From NCBI GenBank assembly GCA_024277285.1, contig JAJRVM010000324.1, positions 1 through 27,563 on the forward strand: a stretch of 27,563 bases of DNA. Direction: 5' to 3'. The position numbers were made by a program, and so were the translations under genes. Numbering within the stretch: the stretch's first letter is position 1; each line of letters opens with the position of its first letter. Of the stretch, positions 1 to 7,497 are shown piece after piece. Source of the stretch: Planctomycetota bacterium. Lineage in GTDB: Bacteria; Planctomycetota; Planctomycetia; Pirellulales; Pirellulaceae. The notes beneath the pieces were generated by a model. The model did not search any database, was not told the origin of the DNA, and saw only the letters and a list, made by a program, of their open reading frames with translations.

Positions 1-31
1 CGAAGAACTGGTCGCCGTCGCGCCCGAATGA
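1..31 (+). CDS. Possible 3' end of an upstream gene (partial)
   Basis: The second reading frame reads EELVAVAPE and then TGA at 29-31, which would suit the C-terminus of a gene that starts before the window. Only nine residues are visible, so neither function nor reality can be judged. The other forward frames run on without a stop here but do not look coding. Confidence 0.25.
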   Translation, partial: EELVAVAPE

Positions 32-327
32 GTGTTCGCGCCGACGTGCCCATTCCGGTGTGGCGTGGTAGGTGCCACTGCATGATCGGACGCGTTCCCC
101 ATCGTAACGTACATTGCCCATCGGCAGACGGCCCCCATCAGCCGCCGCACGGATCACGCAGTGCAAACCGCGTCTTGATTCGGCTCCGCAAAGCGACGTT
201 TAATGCAAAACCTAGCGCCCAACGACGCCACGGCTCAAATACGATTAGAATACTCAACAGTGCCATTCGCTCCCGACACCTTGTTTCCCAGTAGAACGCA
301 ACGCCGGGCGCAACTACAATCGTCTTC
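32..327. other. Spacer, nothing recognised
   Basis: About 300 bases before the glycosyltransferase. Open frames on both strands have Arg/His/Ser-rich compositions typical of non-coding GC-rich DNA. No convincing promoter or hairpin was found. Confidence 0.4.
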
Positions 328-1875
328 GTGAGTAATCTTGACTTCTCTGACTGCCGCAACTCCTGCTTCCTCAGAACGCATTGGCATTTTGAGTTGGTCT
401 TGGCTGCCATTCTGCTAGGCGGCGTTCTGCTGCGAGGCTGGCAAGCGAATGAGAGTCTCTGGCTGGACGAATTGCACACCTCGTGGGTCGTGGCCGATGC
501 CGCATCGGATGTCGCATCGCGCGCACATGCCGGCAACCAAAGCCCCGTCTACTTCTTTAACGTCTGGGCCGTAGTCCAGTTGTTCGGACACGCCGCCTGG
601 ACACTCCGGCTCACGTCACTGCTGTCGGGAACCGTGTTGATTGCCGCCACAGCTTATCTGGTACGAAATTGGTCCGGCTCGATCGGATCAGGCCTGCTCG
701 CCGCCCTGTTGGTAGCGTTGAATCGCGACTGCATTTTCTTCGCCCAGGAGGCACGACCTTATGCGCTGGTCCAGCTATCCGCGTTACTGCACGCGGCGAT
801 TTTCGTCGCGATGCTCACGCGCCCGACCGCGTGGCGACGCGCTGGCTTCGTTTTGGGCGCAGCGTGGTTGTTCTATCTGCATTACACCGCTTTCTTGTTT
901 CTGCTTGCCGAGGCAGCTTGCCTGAGCATATTGCTGCTGCGCAATGCGCGCATTACTTATCGCCTGCCGCAGGCAATCTGCGATGCGTTGCTGGTCGCCG
1001 TGATGCTGGTGCCGGCCTCGATGCACTTGCAGTTCATCGCCCAACGCCGCGAAAACTGGGCGCGAATTGTCCACGCATGGCCGCCTCCATACTCGCTGCA
1101 AGTCGCGCTGCTACTCTTTGGCGTGTTCCCGATCGCAGTGGTCCTGTGGAGCAACGCTCGACATGGGGAACGGAAGACCCTGCCATGCAACTCGGTCACC
1201 GTCACCTGGGCCGCCTGCTGGTTCCTGGTCCCTATACTGCTTGCCTGGCTAGCCACGTTATGCGATTGGGCCGCACTCTGCATGGTGCGTTACCTGGTGG
1301 CCTCGATCGTCGGCGCCATCGTCTTTGCTGCACTTTGTCATGCCATGATTCGTCACCGTTGGTACTCCGTGGCATTCGCCAGCGTGTTGTTCATGAGCAC
1401 ACTCATCGCAAATGGGATCGTACCGCAAATGCGGCACGATGGCCGCGTTATCGGCGACCGAAACGAGGCGTGGGATGAAGCCACACGCTGGCTGGATCTG
1501 CAACTACGGCATGCCCCTCAACCGGTGTTCCTGTGCGCCGGACTATTGGAAGATCGGGAACTAGCGCACAGCAACGATCGGCAACTTGCCCAGTACTGCC
1601 TGTTCCCGCTCTCGGGCATCCACCAAATACACGCGGCCCACTTGGAACCGCTGCCGACAACCGCCGCGATTGCGTTGACGACCGAGCAACAACAACGGAT
1701 CGCACGTGCCCAAGGACTTTGGCTCGTCGTGCGCGCCGGCCCGGTCACGACCGAGCGGATTGCCGCCGCCTTGTGCCGCGACCTGGCACGCGTTGGCAGT
1801 ACTGCGGCAGTCGGCGAGCAACGCCGTTTCGGCATGGTGGCCGTGCTGCGAATCGACGTGAACGGCACGCGGTAA
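328..1875 (+). CDS. GT-C family (GT39/ArnT-like) membrane glycosyltransferase
   Basis: A 515-residue polytopic membrane protein. Residues 21-36 form the first hydrophobic segment. They are followed by the acidic loop motif ESLWLDELHTSW (Asp47-Glu48), and GT-C enzymes of the PMT/ArnT type carry such a catalytic acidic pair in the first extracytoplasmic loop. A second family signature, AQEARPYAL (about 139-147), precedes a series of hydrophobic helices up to about residue 355, and the last 150 residues are soluble and probably periplasmic. Such enzymes usually move a sugar from a polyprenyl-phosphate donor onto lipid or protein on the outer face of the inner membrane; donor and acceptor cannot be read here. 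The start is GTG at 328 and no strong Shine-Dalgarno is visible, so the exact N-terminus is uncertain. It stands alone and converges on the flavoprotein gene. Confidence 0.8.
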   Translation: MSNLDFSDCRNSCFLRTHWHFELVLAAILLGGVLLRGWQANESLWLDELHTSWVVADAASDVASRAHAGNQSPVYFFNVWAVVQLFGHAAWTLRLTSLLSGTVLIAATAYLVRNWSGSIGSGLLAALLVALNRDCIFFAQEARPYALVQLSALLHAAIFVAMLTRPTAWRRAGFVLGAAWLFYLHYTAFLFLLAEAACLSILLLRNARITYRLPQAICDALLVAVMLVPASMHLQFIAQRRENWARIVHAWPPPYSLQVALLLFGVFPIAVVLWSNARHGERKTLPCNSVTVTWAACWFLVPILLAWLATLCDWAALCMVRYLVASIVGAIVFAALCHAMIRHRWYSVAFASVLFMSTLIANGIVPQMRHDGRVIGDRNEAWDEATRWLDLQLRHAPQPVFLCAGLLEDRELAHSNDRQLAQYCLFPLSGIHQIHAAHLEPLPTTAAIALTTEQQQRIARAQGLWLVVRAGPVTTERIAAALCRDLARVGSTAAVGEQRRFGMVAVLRIDVNGTR

Positions 1876-1920
1876 AGAGGCAAATCGACTTCGTGAAACG
1901 ACTGGACCGAGTTGCACACC

Positions 1921-1932
1921 GTAACCGTTCAC
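1921..1932 (+). repeat. Intergenic 12-mer GTAACCGTTCAC, copy 1
   Basis: The exact word GTAACCGTTCAC lies 45 bases after the glycosyltransferase stop. Two more exact copies in the same orientation sit in other spacers, at 9679-9690 and 27352-27363. Confidence 0.55.
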
Positions 1933-1942
1933 CGCGTTCGCA

Positions 1943-2047
1943 GTTCGCACTGCGTGCCCAAAGCGGCGCTGTATTGGATGGATGTCCGAAGGTGCTAGAT
2001 CGATCGGGATCGCGAGTTCGTTCGCGCATGCAGTGGCACACACGTCC
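1943..2047 (+). repeat. 105-bp direct repeat, copy 1
   Basis: This 105-bp segment recurs at 2067-2171 with two substitutions. It lies between convergent genes. Inside it are CGCGA/TCGCG (5-bp stem) and CACTGC near the left end complementary to GCAGTG near the right end, so a unit could fold end to end. No open frame looks like a protein. It may be a local duplication or a copy of a dispersed element. Confidence 0.85.
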
Positions 2048-2066
2048 CAATGGAAACGAGCGCGCG

Positions 2067-2171
2067 GTTCGCACTGCGTGCCCAAAGCGGCGCTGTATTG
2101 GATGGATGTCCGAAGGTGCTAGATCGATCAGGATCGCGAGTTCGTTTGCGCATGCAGTGGCACACACGTCC
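2067..2171 (+). repeat. 105-bp direct repeat, copy 2
   Basis: Second copy at a period of 124 bp from copy 1, 103/105 identical by eye (a G-to-A and a C-to-T change). The 19 bp between the copies is not part of the repeat. The right end lies 36 bp from the stop of the flavoprotein gene on the opposite strand. Confidence 0.85.
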
Positions 2172-2206
2172 GTGCGTCAGAAGAGTGGATCCTCAGACTC
2201 TCAGTG

Positions 2207-3466
2207 TTACTTTCGCGTGGTGGCGTAAAGGTCCAGTTCAGCTCGGTCGCCAATGATCGAAAACAGATCGCGAATCTGTTCGTAGCCGCGTGCCATTTGA
2301 AAGCGTGAATCCCGTCCGTAGCTCTTCGCACCCAAGACATAGAAATGTGGCTCGGTGGTGAGCAATGTGGCGGCACGATCGGCGCGCGGCATATTGCGTC
2401 GTTCTTCGAGGTCGCTGTCCAGCCATTGAGCAACACCCCACGGTCCGCCCGTGCGTAGACTCTGCCGCACTTGCAGCTCTTCGAGAAGCATCATGTCACC
2501 TCGGTAGCCGACGTTGGCAATGATGCGATCGAAACATTGTGGAGTATCTTGCTGAGCAAACCGCACAAGAAAACGGTCTTCCGCAGCGTCGTAGTCGATT
2601 CCTTCGATCAATGCACCTGGCAAATGCGCCACGCCGCCAGGACCGTCCAGTGCACAACGATTCGCAGACTCGGCTAACTGGCGCCGTGGCGCATCGTCGG
2701 TGAACGGAGCGAGTTGGATCGGCCCCGCTTGCCCATCATCTTCGACGCGGCTGGTGACCCAGGTGACGCGAGTCTGCGGAAATTGCGTGCCGATCGCGGC
2801 CAAAGCGACAACGGTCGTTGCAGCCGACAGCCCGTTGCCGACAACCAACGTGTGTTTTGCTTCATATTCGCCGCGTTCGGCCCCCGTCAGATCGGGAACG
2901 GTATAGACGATGCGCGACTGCCATTGCTGTTCGCCGCAAGCCGGTATCCCTCCCGCTCCACACCAGTTGGGTTGACCATGGACACCGGTCGTATCGACGA
3001 TGATATCAGCCGTTTCCATGGCCTGGGTGCCATCGTTCCTTTCCAACAGAATACGAAAGCCATTTTCTTCACAGACCCGATTCGTATCGCGCCGCATTTT
3101 CGTTTCGTGACGGCGACCAATTCGCACGACGGTCGTTCCGCACACAATCTGATCTGCCAGCAGGTCGGTATCGGAGAGAGGCTTCACATAGCGTTCAACC
3201 CATTGCCGACCGGTCAATTGCGTGTCGTCACGCGGCAATTCAAAGCTCGAGTCCTGTGCGGACAGGGCCGCGATTCCAAGCGGTGAATGCAGATCCGAGA
3301 ACGGGCTGAGCATGGGCAAATGCCCCCAGCTCAACACGTTGGCGGCGACCTCGCAACATTCAAAGATCACAACTTGGTAGCCAAGATATCGAGCGTAAAG
3401 TCCCGTCTCAATCCCTATCGGCCCGGCGCCCAGAATGGCGATCGTTGCCGGCGTGTCCATTGCCAT
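2207..3466 (-). CDS. FAD/NAD(P)-dependent oxidoreductase
   Basis: A flavoprotein of 419 residues with two dinucleotide-binding sites. GAGPIG at residues 13-18 followed by an acidic residue after the second strand (VVIFE, Glu36) is the FAD-binding Rossmann motif. VVGNGLSAAT near 208-217 looks like the NAD(P)-binding one. DTTG near 158-161 fits the conserved segment between them. The overall plan resembles flavin monooxygenase / pyridine-nucleotide-disulphide reductase relatives, but no redox CxxC is evident, so the substrate is unknown. The longest frame begins at TTG 3472. I prefer ATG 3466 because GGAG lies 10 bases upstream; ATG 3460 is also possible. It is on the same strand as the glycosyltransferase and glutaredoxin genes, but a 238-bp spacer with hairpins separates them, so it may be transcribed separately. 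Confidence 0.8.
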   Translation of the reverse strand: MAMDTPATIAILGAGPIGIETGLYARYLGYQVVIFECCEVAANVLSWGHLPMLSPFSDLHSPLGIAALSAQDSSFELPRDDTQLTGRQWVERYVKPLSDTDLLADQIVCGTTVVRIGRRHETKMRRDTNRVCEENGFRILLERNDGTQAMETADIIVDTTGVHGQPNWCGAGGIPACGEQQWQSRIVYTVPDLTGAERGEYEAKHTLVVGNGLSAATTVVALAAIGTQFPQTRVTWVTSRVEDDGQAGPIQLAPFTDDAPRRQLAESANRCALDGPGGVAHLPGALIEGIDYDAAEDRFLVRFAQQDTPQCFDRIIANVGYRGDMMLLEELQVRQSLRTGGPWGVAQWLDSDLEERRNMPRADRAATLLTTEPHFYVLGAKSYGRDSRFQMARGYEQIRDLFSIIGDRAELDLYATTRK

Positions 3467-3579
3467 GATCAATCTGCTCCAAAAGGTCCAATTTACGAAA
3501 TGCTACCATGAATGAGGTTCGCATGAGCCAGTGGGAACAGCAACCCACCTGGGAACGCGTAACGTAACCCGCTCGGCAC

Positions 3580-3631
3580 CCGCCAATAGCGGAAACCCCG
3601 CACGGACTCTGACCGTGAAAGGCTAAGAGCC
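3580..3631. other. Three small hairpins in a row
   Basis: CCGC-CAATA-GCGG (3580-3592), CACGG-ACTCTGA-CCGTG (3601-3617) and GGCT-AAG-AGCC (3621-3631) follow one another. They lie downstream of the glycosyltransferase stop on the minus strand and upstream of the flavoprotein gene. They could end the upstream transcript or belong to the same class of spacer hairpins as at 9529, 12029 and 27111. No T-run follows. Confidence 0.45.
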
Positions 3632-3641
3632 TGTCACAAAA
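3627..3641 (+). mobile_element. Possible relic of an insertion-sequence end
   Basis: GAGCCTGTCACAAAA resembles, from memory, the terminal inverted repeats of some IS families that begin GAGCCTGTCA. No partner inverted end, target duplication or transposase was found nearby, so this may be chance or a very decayed remnant. Confidence 0.15.
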
Positions 3642-3704
3642 CCGGGTTAACTTTGTGGGATGGTTCGGTATGGAGAGTACCTGCCGATCGCGGTGTAGCA
3701 GGGC

Positions 3705-4382
3705 CTACGGCGGTTCGCAGTGGGCCAACGTTTGACGCACCGCTTGGGCAAGTCGCTGTAGTGCACCCGACAGATTCGTTTGCTCCGACAGTTCACGGTC
3801 CAGTTGCTCCAGGTGCTCACGTTCGTCAATGTCATACCAAGGGGACAAGTGATGGCAACGGGCGCCGGCCTGTTCAAAGCGATCCGTGGTACAAGCAAGC
3901 ACATCGGACGTGCTCCAGCGGATGCCCCGCAAGACATTCGGCATGGCACCGGCGGCACCAATCAAGTAGAAACCGCCATCCGTGCTAGGCCCCAAAACCA
4001 CACGGTGGTGCTCCAGTTGCGCGAATGCCTTGATGACATGACGAACGGGCAAGGACGGGCTGTCCGAGCCAAGCAGGACCACTCGATGTGCCCCTTGCGC
4101 GAATGCCTGGTCGAAAAACGCCTGCATGCGCTCGCCAAGATCGCCCTCGCACTGGGGTAGCAGAGCCCAACGCGCACCGGCCAATTCACGAAACGCTGCA
4201 GTCGCATCCGAGGGTGTGTACACCAGCGAGCGGCGATCGCCAATTTCGGCGTAACGACAGAGCAATGTGGCCAGGAAGACACGATAAAGCTGACTGGCCT
4301 GTTCGGCGCCCAGAGTGCGGGCCAGTCGAGTCTTGACCGTTCCCGCTTGCCAGTATTTGCCGAATAACGCAAAGTGGTTCAT
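3705..4382 (-). CDS. DUF2064 / TIGR04282-type glycosyltransferase
   Basis: A 225-residue protein matching the DUF2064 (TIGR04282) group of GT-A-like nucleotidyl/glycosyl transferases at full length. Seen: FGKYWQAGTVKTRLA at 7-21, where the family has its basic nucleotide-binding segment; GSDSP at 105-109, the acidic metal and nucleotide site; GPSTDGGFYLIG at 131-142; and YDIDE at 183-187. Members are named for an association with arsenosugar synthesis, but no arsenic methyltransferase or radical SAM partner is in this window, so that role is not supported here. It lies 28 bp downstream of the glutaredoxin-like gene on the same strand and is probably co-transcribed with it. The Shine-Dalgarno before ATG 4382 is weak. 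Confidence 0.85.
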   Translation of the reverse strand: MNHFALFGKYWQAGTVKTRLARTLGAEQASQLYRVFLATLLCRYAEIGDRRSLVYTPSDATAAFRELAGARWALLPQCEGDLGERMQAFFDQAFAQGAHRVVLLGSDSPSLPVRHVIKAFAQLEHHRVVLGPSTDGGFYLIGAAGAMPNVLRGIRWSTSDVLACTTDRFEQAGARCHHLSPWYDIDEREHLEQLDRELSEQTNLSGALQRLAQAVRQTLAHCEPP

Positions 4383-4410
4383 CGAAACTGCTGTACGATA
4401 GGGGGTTTCG

Positions 4411-4677
4411 CTAGTTTGAGGACTTTGGCCGATGCGGGAGCAAGCGGCGCAAGAGCACTTCGTTCACACGGCCTCGAAAACGAACCTTGCCGTCGATCAC
4501 GACCACCGGCACACAGCAACCGTATTGCTCAACGAGCCGCGGATCGGAATCGACATCAATCAACTGCGGTGTCAAACCATGACGACGCAGCACCGCGCAC
4601 GCGTCGTCACACAGGTGACAGCCCTTGCGAGTATAGAGGACGACAGACAGGAGCGGGATGTCCACAAATGACTCCAT
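4411..4677 (-). CDS. Glutaredoxin-like thiol-disulphide protein (DUF836 type)
   Basis: An 88-residue thioredoxin-fold protein. After the first strand (LSVVLYT) comes the redox motif CHLC at residues 20-23 at the start of helix 1, followed by LIDVDSDP and the cis-proline segment CCVPVVVIDGK. This arrangement is typical of the short glutaredoxin-like DUF836 family. The frame is open up to 4815, but residues before MESF have no protein character and the fold begins immediately after ATG 4677, so I start there. GTG 4683 is two codons upstream. It is probably the first gene of a two-gene unit with the DUF2064 transferase. The promoter at 4839-4868 would give a leader of about 155 nt. Confidence 0.8.
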   Translation of the reverse strand: MESFVDIPLLSVVLYTRKGCHLCDDACAVLRRHGLTPQLIDVDSDPRLVEQYGCCVPVVVIDGKVRFRGRVNEVLLRRLLPHRPKSSN

Positions 4678-4707
4678 GAGCACGATCTGACCACCGGGAC
4701 GCCGGCA

Positions 4708-4721
4708 GCATGCATGCATGC
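4708..4721. promoter_or_regulatory. 14-bp perfect palindrome in the glutaredoxin leader
   Basis: GCATGCATGCATGC is its own reverse complement and lies about 30 bases upstream of the glutaredoxin start, downstream of the predicted promoter. It could be an operator or just a short GCAT repeat. Confidence 0.3.
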
Positions 4722-4838
4722 AAAAATGACCGTTTTTGGCAATTGCGCCCCGACCGCGCTGCCAACCGTTGCTTCGCGTTGCTCGCCGCAGCGCACACGG
4801 CCACGCAAAATGCATATGATCGTGACGGAAACTGCGGT

Positions 4839-4868
4839 ATTGTAACCGCCTCTTGGGCGCGGTGCCAA
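4839..4868 (-). promoter_or_regulatory. Sigma70-like promoter for the glutaredoxin/DUF2064 unit
   Basis: On the minus strand TTGGCA (4868-4863) and TACAAT (4844-4839) are separated by 18 bp. Each matches the consensus at five of six positions. Transcription would start near 4832 and run into the glutaredoxin gene. Confidence 0.5.
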
Positions 4869-4899
4869 ACGGTTTCGCTGGTAACTATTGTCGGCACCG

Positions 4900-4939
4900 T
4901 GCTGACAAACTAGTGCTGACAAACTAGATGCTGACAAAC
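4900..4939 (+). repeat. Three copies of a 14-bp direct repeat
   Basis: TGCTGACAAACTAG occurs at 4900-4913 and 4914-4927, and a third copy, TGCTGACAAAC, at 4929-4939 after one extra base. It lies upstream of the promoter of the minus-strand unit and about 520 bp before the kinase gene. Confidence 0.75.
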
Positions 4940-5238
4940 CGCCATTGCTATCGCGCGCATCCACAGCATGGCAACCCTGTGGAGGCGGATCAAAACGCTA
5001 ACGATCGAACTCGAAAACAAATCCCAAATTAGGCGGCCACAGCAACACGCCTCGTGCGAGTCCGATTTTCCTGTACGAATGGGGGGCGGGCGACAGAATA
5101 ACTCGACCGCGTTGCTATCCTCGTTGAGCTACACGTCTCGGGACGGTCGCGTGCCAACAACTCGGGCGGAAGCGCGGTACAGCGGGCAAACTTGTCTTGT
5201 CCCCTGTGGTCCGGCCAAAGAACCGAAAGAAGAGGCGG
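4940..5238. other. Spacer, no gene recognised
   Basis: An open frame at 4968-5288 has no recognisable motif and no Shine-Dalgarno, and it runs through the promoter candidate at 5239-5268. I see nothing else definite here. Confidence 0.4.
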
Positions 5239-5268
5239 TTGGCAATTTTTCGCAAAGCGTGATAGTGT
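5239..5268 (+). promoter_or_regulatory. Possible promoter for the kinase gene
   Basis: TTGGCA (5239-5244) and TAGTGT (5263-5268) are 18 bp apart, matching the sigma70 consensus at five and four positions. A leader of about 190 nt would carry the hairpin at 5294-5314. Confidence 0.35.
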
Positions 5269-5293
5269 ATTACGCAGAGAAGAAATGAGTCAA

Positions 5294-5314
5294 CAGCCGA
5301 ACGGGATTCGGCTG
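5294..5314 (+). other. Perfect 8-bp hairpin in the kinase leader
   Basis: CAGCCGAA-CGGGA-TTCGGCTG forms an 8-bp stem with a 5-nt loop. CACC-ACGTA-GGTG follows shortly after. There is no T-run, so it is not a classical terminator. A leader structure is one reading. Confidence 0.45.
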
Positions 5315-5460
5315 CACCACCACGTAGGTGTTCGTGACGCGGGCTTTGGCGGGAAGCGTCGTGGTTTCACGAGCCAACTAGACTGGTTCGTTGCGGTGGT
5401 ATGCGCCGACATTTCATGCGGTGAAACGTCGTGCTACCTGCCTGAATCTGTGACCCGAAC

Positions 5461-7062
5461 ATGGCAAAAAAGCTGTCCCCGAAAAAACTGCTCGATCTCG
5501 TCAGACGCAGCAAGCTGGTCGCTGAAGACCGGCTTGACGAGGTCGTGTCTGAACTTGAAGCCCAGCATGACGGCCAGCTGCCGGACCGAGCCACCGAGCT
5601 GGCGCGGGCCCTTGTCGAGCGCGAACTGATTTCACGCTGGCAAGCCGACAATCTGCTGCGTGGCAAGTACAAGGGTTATTTTCTTGGCAAGTACAAATTA
5701 CTCGCCTTCCTGGGAAGTGGCGGCATGAGTTCGGTCTATCTTGCCGAGCACACGCTGATGCGGCGCAAGCAAGCGATCAAGGTGCTGCCCAAGAAGCGGG
5801 TCGACGACGCGTCGTATTTGGAACGGTTCAAGCTCGAGGCATTAGCAACCGCAGCGCTGGACCATCCCAATATCGTCCGTGCTTACGACATTGACAACGA
5901 GGGGGACGTTCACTACCTGGTCATGGAGTATGTGCCGGGTGACGACTTGCAGTCCCTGGTCAAGAAGCAAGGAGCGCTCGATGTCGCCGACGCGGTCGAC
6001 TGTATCATCCAGACCGCGATCGGCTTGCAACATGCTCATGATGCGGGCATGATCCACCGCGATGTGAAACCGGCCAACCTGTTGCTGGACGAAAGCGGAC
6101 GAGTCAAAATCCTCGACCTCGGACTCGCTCTTTTCTCGCGCGACGGGGAAGCGTCCTTGACACTGTTGCACAACGAAAATGTGCTCGGCACCGCCGACTA
6201 TCTCGCTCCCGAGCAGGCGTTGAGCAGCCACGACGTTGATTCGCGCGCTGACATTTACAGTCTCGGTTGCACCTTCTATTACTTGCTGACCGGGCACGCT
6301 CCCTTTCCGGAAGGGACACTGGCCCAGCGCATCGCCAAACACCAGACGAAAATGCCTCCGGACATTCGCGAGGATCGCGAAGATTGCCCCGCTGCCGTGG
6401 TGAACATTTGCCTCAAGATGATGCAGAAGGACCCTAAACACCGCTATCAGGCGATGCGTGATATTGCCAAAGTCCTTGAGGAGTGGAGCACCCAGCAGGA
6501 ATCGTCGACCACGGAAGGCTACGGCCACGCCAGCGACGAATCCACGGACCAACAGGTCGAACACGTGAGTATTCGCACGACCGCATCAGGCAAGGCATCG
6601 AAAAGTGGTGGCCGTGCCGAGTCGAACCGTTCCAAAGCGCCCGATCGCGACCCAACCACGTCCGCAGAAGGCAGTAGCTCGGACCGAAGATCGAGTGCGA
6701 TCGATACGGTAACGGGAGGAAAGCCACGCACCGCCACCGAGAAGGACCGCCCCGCATCACAGCGGCCGAGCGTTCCCGTACGCGATTCGGAAAATGGCGA
6801 GTTGGAACTGGGCATCGAGGTCTTTGGAGGCGATTCGAGCAGCCAAGGCGCGCGTTTGCGGTTGGAGGAGCGGCGTCTACGGGCACAACGACGTGATCGC
6901 ATGATGCGTCGAATCGCATACGGCGCCGCCCTGTTCTTTCTGCTGATCGTGCTGGGCCTGTCGCTCAAATCCGTTGTGACACTCCCGCCCGAACCGCCCT
7001 CCCCCGCTCCGCAAGTCGAGCGTGAATGGCCGAATCGGCCCGAAATCAAACGACGTCAATGA
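5461..7062 (+). CDS. Membrane-anchored Ser/Thr protein kinase (PknB-like)
   Basis: A 533-residue Hanks-type kinase. Residues 1-75 are a helical module (…[14 protein letters not shown]) commonly found ahead of planctomycete kinases. The kinase domain starts at about 78: glycine-rich loop GSGGMSSVY (85-93), ATP-binding Lys107 in AIK, catalytic HRD (199-201) with the downstream Lys and Asn of DVKPAN, DLG in place of DFG (219-221), and APE (249-251). All catalytic residues are present, so it should be active. A Ser/Thr/Arg-rich linker (about 345-480) leads to one membrane helix at about 485-503 and a short proline-rich end, so the kinase domain is predicted to face the cytoplasm and only a short tail the other side. 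There is no sensor domain outside. An in-frame TGA at 5443 supports ATG 5461 as the start, though the Shine-Dalgarno is poor. Confidence 0.92.
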   Translation: MAKKLSPKKLLDLVRRSKLVAEDRLDEVVSELEAQHDGQLPDRATELARALVERELISRWQADNLLRGKYKGYFLGKYKLLAFLGSGGMSSVYLAEHTLMRRKQAIKVLPKKRVDDASYLERFKLEALATAALDHPNIVRAYDIDNEGDVHYLVMEYVPGDDLQSLVKKQGALDVADAVDCIIQTAIGLQHAHDAGMIHRDVKPANLLLDESGRVKILDLGLALFSRDGEASLTLLHNENVLGTADYLAPEQALSSHDVDSRADIYSLGCTFYYLLTGHAPFPEGTLAQRIAKHQTKMPPDIREDREDCPAAVVNICLKMMQKDPKHRYQAMRDIAKVLEEWSTQQESSTTEGYGHASDESTDQQVEHVSIRTTASGKASKSGGRAESNRSKAPDRDPTTSAEGSSSDRRSSAIDTVTGGKPRTATEKDRPASQRPSVPVRDSENGELELGIEVFGGDSSSQGARLRLEERRLRAQRRDRMMRRIAYGAALFFLLIVLGLSLKSVVTLPPEPPSPAPQVEREWPNRPEIKRRQ

Positions 7063-7216
7063 GAATGGCGCGCCGGCTGATCTGCCTCTCGGTCAGGTTC
7101 CCGCTCCCCCTGCTGCCACGTCGCTTGCCCGCCACCGCGTACTGCACCACGATGCAGGGGAACGGGAATCGCATGCCCTTGCCACCGGCACGCGTGGTAC
7201 AAGTCGGAGCACGTTT
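7063..7216. other. Spacer after the kinase gene
   Basis: The 435-bp gap 7063-7497 holds the promoter at 7217-7244 and a leader of about 250 nt. In this first part nothing distinctive is seen. Confidence 0.4.
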
Positions 7217-7244
7217 TTGAGTTTACGCTCGTTTCGCCTATAAT
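7217..7244 (+). promoter_or_regulatory. Sigma70-like promoter for the cytochrome c-domain gene
   Basis: TTGAGT (7217-7222) and a perfect TATAAT (7239-7244) are 16 bp apart. Transcription would start near 7250, giving a leader of about 250 nt before ATG 7498. Confidence 0.5.
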
Positions 7245-7497
7245 CAGTTACCAGCGGCGGGGCCGACGTGCCTGCTTGGGTGCATGCGCGTGAGAGCAGG
7301 CCTATTGGTGTCCGCCTCGTGGTGCCGTCCTGGCAGTGGCAATCGGCAGTTCTGTGGCAAGTTTCCCGCAGATCACTACCGTGCAGCACTGCCCTGGATA
7401 GATTCCCCTAAGCTCCCGCGCCCTGGGCCAGCGAGCCTTCGCGCCAAGCGACTGGGCTCGAAACTCGTCTTTCCTCTCTTGTCATTCGGAGTCCTCT

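Noticed and set aside
1533..2228. Plus-strand frame of 231 codons overlapping the end of the glycosyltransferase and the repeats
   Set aside because: Arg-rich shadow of the glycosyltransferase gene continued through the 105-bp repeat, which only looks like a repeated peptide because the DNA is repeated.
3705..4677. Arsenosugar biosynthesis cluster
   Set aside because: Only the TIGR04282-type transferase is present; no arsenite methyltransferase or radical SAM partner is in the window.
4968..5288. Open frame of 106 codons before the kinase gene
   Set aside because: No Shine-Dalgarno or known motif, composition like translated non-coding DNA, and it runs through a promoter candidate.
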